DNA of 64,000 nucleotides from UBA6623 sp965238125 (lineage in GTDB: Bacteria; Acidobacteriota; Terriglobia; Bryobacterales; UBA6623): contig OZ250179.1 of assembly GCA_965238125.1 (NCBI GenBank), forward strand, positions 3,286,001 through 3,350,000, given 5' to 3'. Position 1 is the stretch's first letter; every line of letters begins with the position of its first letter. The translations under genes and the position numbers were made by a program. Shown here in pieces: positions 8,328 to 16,842 of this stretch. Below the pieces are notes generated by a model, which was given only the letters and a program-made list of their open reading frames with translations, ran no database searches and was not told where the DNA came from.

Positions 8328-8795
8328 CTACAGCACCGTAAAGGCGTCCACGATCACGCGCGTCGACTCGTTGAAGATAACGGCTCGGCCCTCGATCAGA
8401 CCGCGCCGCAAGCCCTTTTTCAGGCGCGGAAGACGCCGCTCGATGTCGGCGGGAAAAGCGTGAACGCGTTTTTCGAGACCCGGAGGTAAACGGCCGTTGC
8501 GTTGGAGTTGTTTTTCGAGACCCGGAGGAAGGCTGCCTCCTCGCTTGGCGAGCCCGGGAGGCAGGCCGGCTGACGGGCCGCGGTAGTGCCCTCGAATCAC
8601 CTCGCGGTCACCCGTTGAAAAGATATCGACATCGACCGCGATGCCGCCGCCGGAACGCCCCGACGCACCTTGCTCGGAAACCGCGCTGTTGCCGCGGCCC
8701 TTCCCCTTCCCCTTGGCTTTGCCCTTGCCCTGGGCCGCGATCGCCGGCGACCAAAGCAGCAGCCCGATCGTTAGGACCCAAATCAGGAAACGCAT
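8328..8795 (-). CDS. Secreted basic protein with LPPGL repeats
   Basis: The product has 155 residues. An N-terminal signal peptide (MRFLIWVLTIGLLLWSPAIA) is followed by a Lys/Gly stretch (QGKGKAKGKGKGRG), a middle segment VDVDIFSTGDREVIRGHY, and then repeats of the form LPPGLxKR (three clear copies). The C-terminus VIFNESTRVIVDAF resembles small periplasmic proteins with an RcnB-like end. I do not know a defined function. It faces nuoA tail to tail with a 34-bp gap and is followed in the same direction by nothing in between; the lipoprotein gene at 8838 lies upstream and could be cotranscribed (42-bp gap). Confidence 0.7.
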   Translation of the reverse strand: MRFLIWVLTIGLLLWSPAIAAQGKGKAKGKGKGRGNSAVSEQGASGRSGGGIAVDVDIFSTGDREVIRGHYRGPSAGLPPGLAKRGGSLPPGLEKQLQRNGRLPPGLEKRVHAFPADIERRLPRLKKGLRRGLIEGRAVIFNESTRVIVDAFTVL

Positions 8796-8837
8796 TCGAA
8801 CCTCCTTGAGGATTCCGCGCGCGCCGAATCGTTCGGC

Positions 8838-9491
8838 TTAGCGCTCGATCGTCACCGGCTCGGTCAACTGAAACGTGATGACCGACTCGCTGCCGATGAC
8901 CGCCGCGTCGCCGCGAGTGGTCATGACCGCCGCGGTGCCGGCGCCCGCTCCCGCCCCCGCGCCGATGGCCGCGCCCTTGCCGCCTCCGACGATCGCGCCC
9001 ACGGCGGCGCCGATCCCGCTCGCAATGCCGACTTTCTTGGCGTCCTTCTTCTTGCTCGATTGCGCTTGAACTCCGTATGTATCGGTAGCGACGGGAAGGT
9101 AGGAACCGTCAGCCGCCTGCACTTCGCTCAAACGGATCGCCAAGCTCGCTGTCCCTTTGACTTTCCCGCCGGCGTCGGCGGAGGCCACAACGCCCTTCAC
9201 CGTCGCGCCCTTGGCGGCGATCACCCAGGTGCCGACCACAATCGGCTCTTCGAGCGTCGCCGCAAAGGTCTCACCGCTCTTCACCGCGGCGGTCGAAAGA
9301 GCGTTCGTCGTGCGAATACGGACCGACGTACCGGCTTCGAGCGTAACGGTCTCGGCCGCGCGCGGCGCCGGAGCATCGGCTTGGCCGGCCGTCTCGCCGC
9401 CGACAGCGCCGTAGCCACCGCCCCCGGAGGGCGATTCGCAGGCGGCAAGCAAGCAAACCATCGCTGTGCCGAGCATCCACTTTGTCGTCAT
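8838..9491 (-). CDS. Glycine-zipper lipoprotein
   Basis: The product has 217 residues. The signal sequence ends in a lipobox (CLLAAC, Cys at about residue 18), predicting a lipid-anchored envelope protein. A central domain (VTLEAGTSVRIRTTNALSTAAVKSGETFAATLEEP...) resembles domains found in acidobacterial and proteobacterial envelope proteins. It is followed by a Gly/Ala zipper (GIASGIGAAVGAIVGGGKGAAIGAGAG) that could insert in or span a membrane, and a C-terminal strand ESVITFQLTEPVTI. Role unknown; envelope integrity is a guess. Confidence 0.75.
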   Translation of the reverse strand: MTTKWMLGTAMVCLLAACESPSGGGGYGAVGGETAGQADAPAPRAAETVTLEAGTSVRIRTTNALSTAAVKSGETFAATLEEPIVVGTWVIAAKGATVKGVVASADAGGKVKGTASLAIRLSEVQAADGSYLPVATDTYGVQAQSSKKKDAKKVGIASGIGAAVGAIVGGGKGAAIGAGAGAGAGTAAVMTTRGDAAVIGSESVITFQLTEPVTIER

Positions 9492-9572
9492 AACCTATTC
9501 TCCTCGTGATCGCGGCGGAACGCTGGATGGGAAGGCGAACCCTCCTGCGGCTTTCCCGCGATGTGGCGGTCG

Positions 9573-9600
9573 GACCCCTCACTCGCGTTCGGGGCTCTGT
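9573..9600. repeat. 28-bp dispersed repeat, copy 1
   Basis: This 28-base sequence, with core GCGTTCGGGGCTCTGT, recurs with one mismatch at 38784-38811. Both copies lie in short intergenic gaps downstream of minus-strand genes' starts. Function unknown. Confidence 0.55.
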
Positions 9601-9607
9601 CATTCCA

Positions 9608-10129
9608 TTATGGGTGGATTTCGGGCTTGAGCGTCGAAACCCGGGACGCCCAACCCAGGTTTCGTCCCTGCGATAAACCACGCACGATCACAAAGGCGAC
9701 GGTTCCGGTGACGAGTGAGACAATCACCGCGAAAACCGTATTGCTATTGCCCACCAGGAAAGCCGGACCGACGCGGCGCAGGTGGTCCAGCAGGCCGTCG
9801 GCGGCAGGCTCGATCGGTTCGCCCAGCAGCGCGACGCCAACCATCGTGCTGATCGAATAAAAAAGCGGCGCGGTCACCGGGTTCATCAACAACGTTCCGG
9901 CCACGGCGGCGGCGCGGTGGACACGCAGCTTCCCGGCGAGGAAGAAGGCCAATGGTGAACCAATGAGAAAACTCGGGAAGACACCGATGAACGACCCCAA
10001 AGCGAAACCAAGCGCCGTTCTCCCCGGAGTCGAGTGTTCGCCTAAGGCGCGCTCGACATAGAGCTGCACGCGGCCGAGGAAGTGACCTCGACAGGGCTCT
10101 TCATGCGGGGACGGTCTGGCGGGGGACAA
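9608..10129 (-). CDS. DUF2062 family membrane protein
   Basis: This is an integral membrane protein of about 150-173 residues. The domain starts near TPGRTALGFALGSFIGVFPSFLIGSPLAFFLAGKLRVHRAAAVAGTLLMNPVTAPLFY, the signature of DUF2062 (glycine-rich helices and the NPVTAP turn). A second hydrophobic pair near the C-terminus includes VFAVIVSLVTGTVAFVIVRG. The family is often linked to lipid or glycosyltransferase genes, but none is adjacent here. There is no clear ATG: the open frame allows TTG at 10129 or GTG near 10066, so the N-terminus is uncertain. Confidence 0.75.
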   Translation of the reverse strand: MSPARPSPHEEPCRGHFLGRVQLYVERALGEHSTPGRTALGFALGSFIGVFPSFLIGSPLAFFLAGKLRVHRAAAVAGTLLMNPVTAPLFYSISTMVGVALLGEPIEPAADGLLDHLRRVGPAFLVGNSNTVFAVIVSLVTGTVAFVIVRGLSQGRNLGWASRVSTLKPEIHP

Positions 10130-10438
10130 GCTGCCGCTCCTTGGGTCTTAAGACGTTGGATCTGAAAACGCTTCTCGCAAATCGGTCTGACAGCGCCGAG
10201 GCGGCTCCGGTTCCCAACCCGTCTCGGCAACAAGATCGTACTCTCGGTCCGAGGAGTTTAGAAATCAGGAAAATTTCTTACGCCCGCTTAAGGAAGACTT
10301 CGGAAAGGCGTATGCCCGCAGGGGGAGGCGATCCGAACACAGCCCCGCCCCACCCCCTTCAACAGGCCCCCACCCTCACCGCCAGGGCGGCCTTTTCCCT
10401 GTGCGCTAAGATAAGAGTTTTGCCCCCGAGGAACGATA
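10130..10438. other. Intergenic region between DUF2062 gene and tig
   Basis: These 309 bases lie between divergently oriented genes and so should hold promoters for both. I see no convincing -35/-10 pair, RNA gene or repeat. Confidence 0.4.
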
Positions 10439-11737
10439 TTGCCTGCTGTCGAAAGCTGTAAACGCGAGATCGAGATTGCGGTCCCCTGGGACGATGTTCG
10501 CCAGGAGTCGGCCCGCATCATCGAGTCCTTTCGCCGCCAAGCGAAGATCCCCGGGTTCCGTCCCGGCAAGGCGCCGGCCGCGGTCGTGCGGTCGCGCTAT
10601 CAAAAGGAAATCCACCAAGAAGTCGTCGAACAACTGATCCCCAAATTCTTCCGCGCCGAAGCGGTCGAGAAAAAGTACGACATCGTCGGCAAGCCCCACT
10701 TCCATGAACTTGAAATGGAAGACGGCGAACCGATGACATTTCGGGCGGAATTCGAGGTAATCCCCGAGTTCGAGCTGGGAGACTATCGCCGTCTGCGGGT
10801 TCCCTACAACGAGCCTCAGGTCAGCGACGAACAACTCGACGCCGAACTCGAGGCGCTTCGCCAACGCAACGCTTCTTTCGTGAATCTCGACCCCCGACCG
10901 CTCGAGGACGGCGACATCGCCGTGCTTTCTCTCTCCAGCGACCCGCTTCCCGACGGTCCAACGAGCAACCAGGAAGATACCACCGTCACTCTCGCCGACG
11001 AAGGAACCCTGCCGGAATTCACCGAAAACCTTCGCGGACGCAGCCCCGGCGAGACAGTCGATTTCGAGGTCGCCTACCCCGAAGAATTCGCCAACTCGGA
11101 GTTGGCGGGGAAAACCGTCTCGTTCCATGCCGAGATCAAAGGCGTGCGACAGAAAGAAGTCCCCGACCTCGACGATGATTTCGCGGCCGAGCTCGGTGAT
11201 TTCCAAACCCTCGACGAAGCTCGCTCGAGCTTGCGGGAAAAGATCGGCGACGCCATGCGGCGGCAGGCCATGGAAGCCGCCAAGACGAAGCTGCTCGATC
11301 AAATCGTGGCGGCCCATGGCTTTCCGGTTCCCGACTCGCTGGTCGAAAAGCAGGTCATGCGACGGCTGGAAGGTCGGCTGGGCTCGTTGCAACGCCAAGG
11401 CGTCGATCTCGACAAACTCGATATCGACTGGCGAAAAGTACGCGACGACGAACGAGAACCGGCCGAGCGCGACGTCAAGGGCGGTTTGATTCTTGAACGG
11501 ATCGCGACGACGGAATCCCTCAAGGCCGCGCCCGAAGAAATCGATGAGCAGGTCAAAACCTATGCCGCCCGGAATCAACTCGCCGTCGAGACGGCCCGCA
11601 AGAAGTTGGCCGAGGACGGCGCCCTCGACCGTCTGCAAGTCCAGTTGAGCCGGGATAAGGCGCTCAGCTTTCTTTTCGACGAAGCCGAAAAGGTGGATGC
11701 GGAAGAAGAGAGCGACGAGGGCGGCAAGAAAGAGTGA
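10439..11737 (+). CDS. tig: Trigger factor, ribosome-bound chaperone and prolyl isomerase
   Basis: Trigger factor docks at the ribosome exit tunnel and shields nascent chains. The ribosome-binding signature GFRPGKAP is at residues 39-46. An FKBP-type isomerase domain follows (RSPGETVDFEVAYPEEFANSELAGKTVSFHAEI, roughly residues 195-235), then a long helical C-terminal domain. The length of 432 residues is typical. The likely start is TTG at 10439 (PAVESCKREIEIAVPW), since no ATG is available ahead of the conserved N-terminus. clpP follows 72 bp downstream, the usual tig-clpP order. Confidence 0.95.
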   Translation: MPAVESCKREIEIAVPWDDVRQESARIIESFRRQAKIPGFRPGKAPAAVVRSRYQKEIHQEVVEQLIPKFFRAEAVEKKYDIVGKPHFHELEMEDGEPMTFRAEFEVIPEFELGDYRRLRVPYNEPQVSDEQLDAELEALRQRNASFVNLDPRPLEDGDIAVLSLSSDPLPDGPTSNQEDTTVTLADEGTLPEFTENLRGRSPGETVDFEVAYPEEFANSELAGKTVSFHAEIKGVRQKEVPDLDDDFAAELGDFQTLDEARSSLREKIGDAMRRQAMEAAKTKLLDQIVAAHGFPVPDSLVEKQVMRRLEGRLGSLQRQGVDLDKLDIDWRKVRDDEREPAERDVKGGLILERIATTESLKAAPEEIDEQVKTYAARNQLAVETARKKLAEDGALDRLQVQLSRDKALSFLFDEAEKVDAEEESDEGGKKE

Positions 11738-11809
11738 CGGGCGACGCGCAAGCTATTCGTGCCGTCCGCCGATAAATCACCCAAGGAAAACCGGAAGGAG
11801 CCAGCCAGA

Positions 11810-12427
11810 ATGTCCAGACCGATGGAACCGCACGCCGGACTTGTCCCGATGGTGGTCGAGCAGACCAGCCGCGGCGAGCGCGCCTACGACATCTATTCCC
11901 GCCTGCTGCGCGACAACATCATCTTCGTTGGTTTTCCGATCGATGACACGATTGCGAACCTGATCACGGCCCAACTGCTTTTCCTAGAGGCCGAAAACCC
12001 GGAGCGCGATATTTGGTTGTATATCAATTCCCCGGGCGGTTCGATCACCGCCGGCATGGCGATCTACGACACGATGCAATTCGTGCGCCCCGACATCACG
12101 ACCGTCTGCATCGGGCAAGCCGCCTCGATGGCGGCCCTCCTGATGGCGGCGGGGGCCAAGGGCAAGCGCTACGGCTTGCCGAATTCCCGTTTTCTGCTGC
12201 ACCAACCGTCGATTTCCGGACTGGCCGGCCAGGCGACCGATATCGATATCCACGCCCGTGAAATTCTCCGCATGCGAGAGAAGTTGAACGAGATTCTCGC
12301 CCGGCACACCGGCAAGTCGCCCGAAACGGTCAGCAAGGATGTGGAGCGCGATTTCATCCTGGACGCCGACCAAGCCAAGGACTACGGTTTGGTCGACGAG
12401 ATTATTTACAAGAAGGAACCGAACTGA
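11810..12427 (+). CDS. clpP: ATP-dependent Clp protease proteolytic subunit
   Basis: ClpP is the barrel-forming serine peptidase that degrades substrates unfolded by ClpX or ClpA. This 205-residue protein has the catalytic Ser in GQAASMAA (S106), His in LLHQP (H131) and Asp in the VERDFIL segment (about D181). INSPGGSI and the helical handle EILRMREKLNEIL also fit. The ATG at 11810 has a strong GGAAGGAG site ten bases upstream. It lies 72 bp after tig, probably in one operon. clpX, which often comes next, is absent; an unrelated gene follows. Confidence 0.96.
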   Translation: MSRPMEPHAGLVPMVVEQTSRGERAYDIYSRLLRDNIIFVGFPIDDTIANLITAQLLFLEAENPERDIWLYINSPGGSITAGMAIYDTMQFVRPDITTVCIGQAASMAALLMAAGAKGKRYGLPNSRFLLHQPSISGLAGQATDIDIHAREILRMREKLNEILARHTGKSPETVSKDVERDFILDADQAKDYGLVDEIIYKKEPN

Positions 12428-12507
12428 GACCCTTCCCTTTTCGAGACGATCGCTCGAAAGCCGCTGTGCCGGGCAGGCCTCGAGACCCGCCCCAAGAAGG
12501 GTCCGGC

Positions 12508-12534
12508 CAGTGGGGCAGGTCTCCAGGCCTGCCC
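12508..12534. repeat. 27-bp palindromic dispersed repeat, copy 1
   Basis: The 27-base sequence beginning CAGTGGGGCAGGTCTCC and ending in the complementary GCCTGCCC can form a hairpin (GGCAGGtctccaggCCTGCC). An exact copy in reverse orientation lies at 60222-60248. It sits 81 bp after clpP and could also act in transcript stability. Confidence 0.6.
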
Positions 12535-12672
12535 ATGGAAGCGGCCGCCCATCTTCCCCAAACCATTCTCACCCTCTCTCCCCTTGGTTTTCCGGCTCCC
12601 GGTTCGATACATTATCTATAGGTGACCGGCATTCGCCGTCGCCCGGTGATTGCAGCGAAAAGGGGAAAGACC

Positions 12673-14934
12673 ATGACCTTCACGACCGCGCGACTCGCTG
12701 GCGCGTCGCTGATTCTTGGAGTCCTATTGCCGACCGTGTGGGCCGCCTCGCCGCCCACGAACGATCCCTTCAGTCCCTCGCAACGTGAATACTGGGCTTT
12801 TCAGAAAGTCACGCGGCCCGCGGTCCCGACCGCATCCGATTCGTTTGAAAATCCGATCGACGCTTTCGTCGCCGCAAAGCTGATCGAAAAAGATCTGACG
12901 CTCTCTCCGCGAGCGGACAAGGTTACGCTGATCCGTCGCGCGTCGTTCGACCTGATCGGCCTGCCCCCGGCGCCGGAAGATGTCAAGGCCTTTCTCCAAG
13001 ACGACTCACCCGAGGCTTTCGCGAAAGTCGTCGACCGGCTGCTCGACTCGCCGCGCTACGGCGAGCGCTGGGCGCGGCATTGGCTGGATCTGGCGCGCTA
13101 CTCCGACAGCGAAGGCTTCAAGTCCGACGAAACACGCCCCAATGCTTGGCGCTACCGCGACTACGTCATCAAGGCGCTGAACGACGACAAGCCCTACGAC
13201 CGCTTCGTTCGCGAGCAGATCGCCGGCGACGAACTATGGCCCGACGACACCTCGGCGCGCATCGCAACCGCTTTCAACCGCCACTATCCCGACGAGACGA
13301 ACCAATGGAATCTGTGGCTGCGGCGGCAGGAAATCCTCTTCGACATCACCGACACGGTCGGAGCCGCCTTCATGGGCCTGACCTACGGTTGCGCCAAGTG
13401 CCACGACCATAAGTTCGACCCGCTGCTGCAAGCCGACTACTACCGTCTGCAAGCCTTCTTCGCGAACTCCAAGGCCAACGATCACATTTCGCTGTGGTCG
13501 GAGAATGAGGTTGCCGATTACGAAGGCCGTCTGAAGGCTTGGGAAGAGAACACGCGCGACATCCGCGACAAGATGGAAGTGATGCTGGCGCCCGTGCGCC
13601 AAGAGATTCTCGACGATCGCTTCAATCGCTACTACCCGGGTATTCGAGAGCAGCTCGCCAAACCGCCCGAGGAGCAAACCCCCTACGAACGCCAGATGTA
13701 CGCGAAGTACAAATGGCAGATGGAATTTCTTGTCCGTGAACCGGCCGTCGTTGCCAAGCTCGACGACGAGGCGAAAGAGAAATACAAAGCCCTCAAGGAA
13801 GAGCTGGCCAAGTTCGAGGACCAACATCCGGGCGATCGCGCCGAAGGAGTCGGCATTTACGACCTGGGCACGCAAGCCCCGCCGACGCACGTCCTTGGAG
13901 TGGGCAGCTACAAAGCTCCGAAACAAGAAGTGCAGCCCGGGTTCCCGACGATTCTCAACCCCGGCGACGCCGAGTATGCTCCGCCCGAGGGACTCGAGTC
14001 CACCGGCCGCCGCGCGGCGCTCGCGAACTGGTTGGCCGACCCCGAAAACCCGCTGACGACCCGCGTGATCGTCAATCGTCTCTGGCATTTCCATTTCGGG
14101 CGCGGCATCGTGGCGACGCCGAGCGATTTCGGCATGATGGGCGAGCGTCCGACACATCCCGAGCTGCTCGATTGGTTGACCAGCGAGTTTATCGACCAAG
14201 GCTGGAGCCTCAAGAAAATGCACCGGCTCATGATGACGTCCGAGGCTTATCAGCAGAGCTCGGCCTTCCGGGAAGAGGCGAAAAAGAAGGACCCGTTCAA
14301 CCGCTTGTTGTGGCGTTATCGGCCGCAACGGTTGGAAGGGGAAGTGATTCGCGATTCATCGCTTTTCGTGGCCGGGGCGCTCAATGAAAAGATGGGCGGC
14401 CCTTCGGTCTTCCCTCCCCTGCCGCGACACATGCCCGAACCGCGCGGCGGCTGGCAGGTTTCAGAAGACCTCGAAGATCATCGCCGGCGCAGCATTTACG
14501 TATTTGTCCGCCGCAACGCCCGCTACCCGATGCTCGAAGTCTACGACATGCCCGACACTCATCAGAGTTGCGCGCGCCGCGACGTGACGATGACGGCGCC
14601 GCAGGCGTTGAGCTATCTCAACAGCGACCAGAGCATCGACTGGGCGGAGCGCTTCGCCGGGCGTTTGATCTCCGAAGCCGGCGAGAGCCGCTCCGCGCAG
14701 GTTGACTTGGCGTACCGCATCGCCTACTCACGAAGCCCCGACGAGTGGGAGAAGGACACGGCGCTGACCTTCATCGACAAGCAGGCCAAGGTCGTCGCCG
14801 CGCGCGCCGCCGAGGGCGGCGAGCTTGCGCAACCCGCGATCACGGCCGCGAACCTAAGCCCCGAGCAGGGCGCGGCGCTGGTCGATTTTTGTCACTCGAT
14901 TTTGAATTCGAACGAGTTTGTCTTTCGCTATTGA
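12673..14934 (+). CDS. Secreted DUF1549/DUF1553 protein
   Basis: This is an exported protein of about 753 residues. The signal peptide begins MTFTTARLAGASLILG. A DUF1549 domain follows (WAFQKVTRP, then LLDSPRYGERWARHWLDLARYSDSEGF) and includes CAKCHDHKFDP at about residues 240-250, a CxxCH that could bind heme. The C-terminal half is DUF1553 (RAALANWLADPENPLTTRVIVNRLWHFHFGRGIV, NSNEFVFRY end). It lacks the N-terminal PSCyt1 cytochrome domain present in the 40302-43607 relative. ATG 12673 is preferred because AGGGGAAAGA precedes it. Such proteins pair with DUF1501 proteins, as here, and are thought to act in breakdown of complex carbohydrates; the reaction is unknown. Confidence 0.85.
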   Translation: MTFTTARLAGASLILGVLLPTVWAASPPTNDPFSPSQREYWAFQKVTRPAVPTASDSFENPIDAFVAAKLIEKDLTLSPRADKVTLIRRASFDLIGLPPAPEDVKAFLQDDSPEAFAKVVDRLLDSPRYGERWARHWLDLARYSDSEGFKSDETRPNAWRYRDYVIKALNDDKPYDRFVREQIAGDELWPDDTSARIATAFNRHYPDETNQWNLWLRRQEILFDITDTVGAAFMGLTYGCAKCHDHKFDPLLQADYYRLQAFFANSKANDHISLWSENEVADYEGRLKAWEENTRDIRDKMEVMLAPVRQEILDDRFNRYYPGIREQLAKPPEEQTPYERQMYAKYKWQMEFLVREPAVVAKLDDEAKEKYKALKEELAKFEDQHPGDRAEGVGIYDLGTQAPPTHVLGVGSYKAPKQEVQPGFPTILNPGDAEYAPPEGLESTGRRAALANWLADPENPLTTRVIVNRLWHFHFGRGIVATPSDFGMMGERPTHPELLDWLTSEFIDQGWSLKKMHRLMMTSEAYQQSSAFREEAKKKDPFNRLLWRYRPQRLEGEVIRDSSLFVAGALNEKMGGPSVFPPLPRHMPEPRGGWQVSEDLEDHRRRSIYVFVRRNARYPMLEVYDMPDTHQSCARRDVTMTAPQALSYLNSDQSIDWAERFAGRLISEAGESRSAQVDLAYRIAYSRSPDEWEKDTALTFIDKQAKVVAARAAEGGELAQPAITAANLSPEQGAALVDFCHSILNSNEFVFRY

Positions 14935-14964
14935 GTACGCGAAGATCCGTCCGGCCGCCCGCGG

Positions 14965-15070
14965 CAGAGCCGCGAAGCGGCGGCAGAAATATAGCCTAGG
15001 GTGGAGGGCGGTGGGGCGGAACCCTGGGTAGCCCGCCACTACGGGGAGAGCCCTGAAGGGGCGGCAGGAG
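14965..15070 (+). repeat. Dispersed repeat with CCTAGGGTGGAG core, copy 1
   Basis: This GC-rich stretch holds GCCGCGAAGCGGCGGCAG, ATAGCCTAGGGTGGAG, GCGGAACCCTGGGT and CCCTGAAGGGGCGGCAG. The same order of motifs occurs at 45451-45554 and in part at 52116-52175 (and inverted near 52310-52365). It lies between the DUF1553 and DUF1501 genes and does not code for a visible protein. Confidence 0.6.
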
Positions 15071-15185
15071 CGAACGCGGAGCCATTTTCATGGCGGTATT
15101 ATGAACTTTGCGGCCTAATACGGACTTACCCTTTTTCGCGCACTCAGAGTTACACCACCGATCAACGGCACAGGGGATTTTCACC

Positions 15186-16631
15186 ATGCCCGAAAAACGA
15201 TCACCTCACCATCGCCTCGCGCGTTCGCGGCGCGAATTTCTGACCAAAGCCGGCAGCGGCCTGGGCGGCATCGCGTTGGGCCACTTGCTCAATGACGGCG
15301 GGCTGATCCCGCGGGGCTTGGCCGCGGAAGCGCACGAGAATCCGCTGGCGCCGAAAAAGCCGCACCACGAGCCGAAAGCCAAATCGGTGATTTGGCTGTT
15401 CATGGAAGGCGGCCCGAGCCACGTCGATCTATTCGACCCCAAACCGATGCTCGACAAGCTCGCCGGAGAGTCGATGCCGCCGTCATTCCCGCGTCCGATT
15501 ACGGCCATGGGAACGGCGGGCAATACGCTGATGCCCTCCAAGCGGCGCTGGAATCAATTCGGCGAGAGCGGGCTGTGGGTTTCCGATTGGTATTGGAACG
15601 TCGCCGAGCACGTAGATGATCTCGCCGTGATTCTCTCCTGCACCGCCGACGGGCTCAACCATGTGGGCTCGGTGAGCCAAATGAATACGGGCTCCATCCT
15701 CGCCGGGCGTCCGTCGCTGGGCGCTTGGGTGACCTACGGACTGGGAAGCGCCAATAAGAGTCTGCCGACCTTTTGCATATTAACGGACTACAAGGGCGTC
15801 ACCGGCGGCGCGAAGACCTGGAGCTCGGGTTTCCTGCCGGCGACCTACCAGGGCACGCCTTTCCAACGCGAAGGCCCGCCTATTTTGAACCTCGACCTGC
15901 CCGCGTCCGTCGATATGACCCAACAACGCGGCAAGCTCGATTTCCTGGCAACGATCAACCGACATCACGCCGAGGATCGCCCCGAAGACGGCGACCTCGA
16001 GGCGCGCATTGAGTCCTACGAGCTGGCCTATCGCATGCAATCGGCCGCGCCCGAAGCGGTCGGTCTCGAAAGCGAGACGCCGCTGACGAAGAAGCTCTAC
16101 GGCATGGACGAGGAAGAGACCGAGAAGTTCGGCACGAACTGTTTGCTGGCGCGGCGCTTAGTCGAACGCGGCGTGCGCTTCGTCGAAGTCTACTGCGGTA
16201 GCGGCAGCGGTTGGGACGCCCACGAGGACCTCGAAGGCAACCACAACAAGTGGTGCAAGGTCTCCGACAAACCGATCGCCGGCCTGCTGACCGATTTGAA
16301 GGCTCGCGGCCTGCTCGATGAAACGCTGGTCGTGTGGGGCGGCGAATTCGGGCGCACGCCTTTCAACGAAAAGGGCATCGGCCGCGACCATAATCCTTGG
16401 GGCTTTACGACCTGGATGGCAGGCGGCGGCATCAAGGGAGGTCAAGCGATCGGCGCGACCGACGAGCTGGGTTTCCGGGCCATCGAAAAGCCCTATCACG
16501 TCCACGACATCCATGCGACGATCATGCATCAGTTGGGGCTCAACCACCTCGACCTGACCTACTTCCACAACGGCCGCTCCGAACGCGCCACCGTCAACGG
16601 CGGCAAGTTGATCGAAGAGGCTGTGGCGTAG
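15186..16631 (+). CDS. DUF1501 family secreted protein
   Basis: This 481-residue protein carries a twin-arginine-type signal (SRREFLTKAGSGLGGIALGHLL), so it is probably exported folded. The DUF1501 domain has a sulfatase/alkaline-phosphatase-like fold, with VIWLFMEGGPSHVDLFDPKP near the start, RPSLGAWVTYGLGS, LLARRLVERGVRFVEVY, then ETLVVWGGEFGRTPFNE and the metal-ligand-like HDIHATIMHQLGL. ATG 15186 follows AGGGGATTTTCACC. It follows the DUF1549/DUF1553 gene in the same direction, the usual pairing. Catalytic activity of the family is unproven. Confidence 0.87.
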   Translation: MPEKRSPHHRLARSRREFLTKAGSGLGGIALGHLLNDGGLIPRGLAAEAHENPLAPKKPHHEPKAKSVIWLFMEGGPSHVDLFDPKPMLDKLAGESMPPSFPRPITAMGTAGNTLMPSKRRWNQFGESGLWVSDWYWNVAEHVDDLAVILSCTADGLNHVGSVSQMNTGSILAGRPSLGAWVTYGLGSANKSLPTFCILTDYKGVTGGAKTWSSGFLPATYQGTPFQREGPPILNLDLPASVDMTQQRGKLDFLATINRHHAEDRPEDGDLEARIESYELAYRMQSAAPEAVGLESETPLTKKLYGMDEEETEKFGTNCLLARRLVERGVRFVEVYCGSGSGWDAHEDLEGNHNKWCKVSDKPIAGLLTDLKARGLLDETLVVWGGEFGRTPFNEKGIGRDHNPWGFTTWMAGGGIKGGQAIGATDELGFRAIEKPYHVHDIHATIMHQLGLNHLDLTYFHNGRSERATVNGGKLIEEAVA

Positions 16632-16842
16632 GGGCGTTCGGCCCGGTAGCGACCGGCATCAGGTAGGACCGGCACTCTTGCCGGTCCTAGTCAACAGTCG
16701 TGACCGGCTCTCAGCCGGTCACCGAAACGCCTCTGAGAGCTGAGCACCGCGACCGTTCGAACGTTTGCGTTCCCCCGCAACCGCCCCGTAGAATACCCAA
16801 AGGGAGACGGTCGACCCGCATCCCTACAACAAGGAGTTTCCA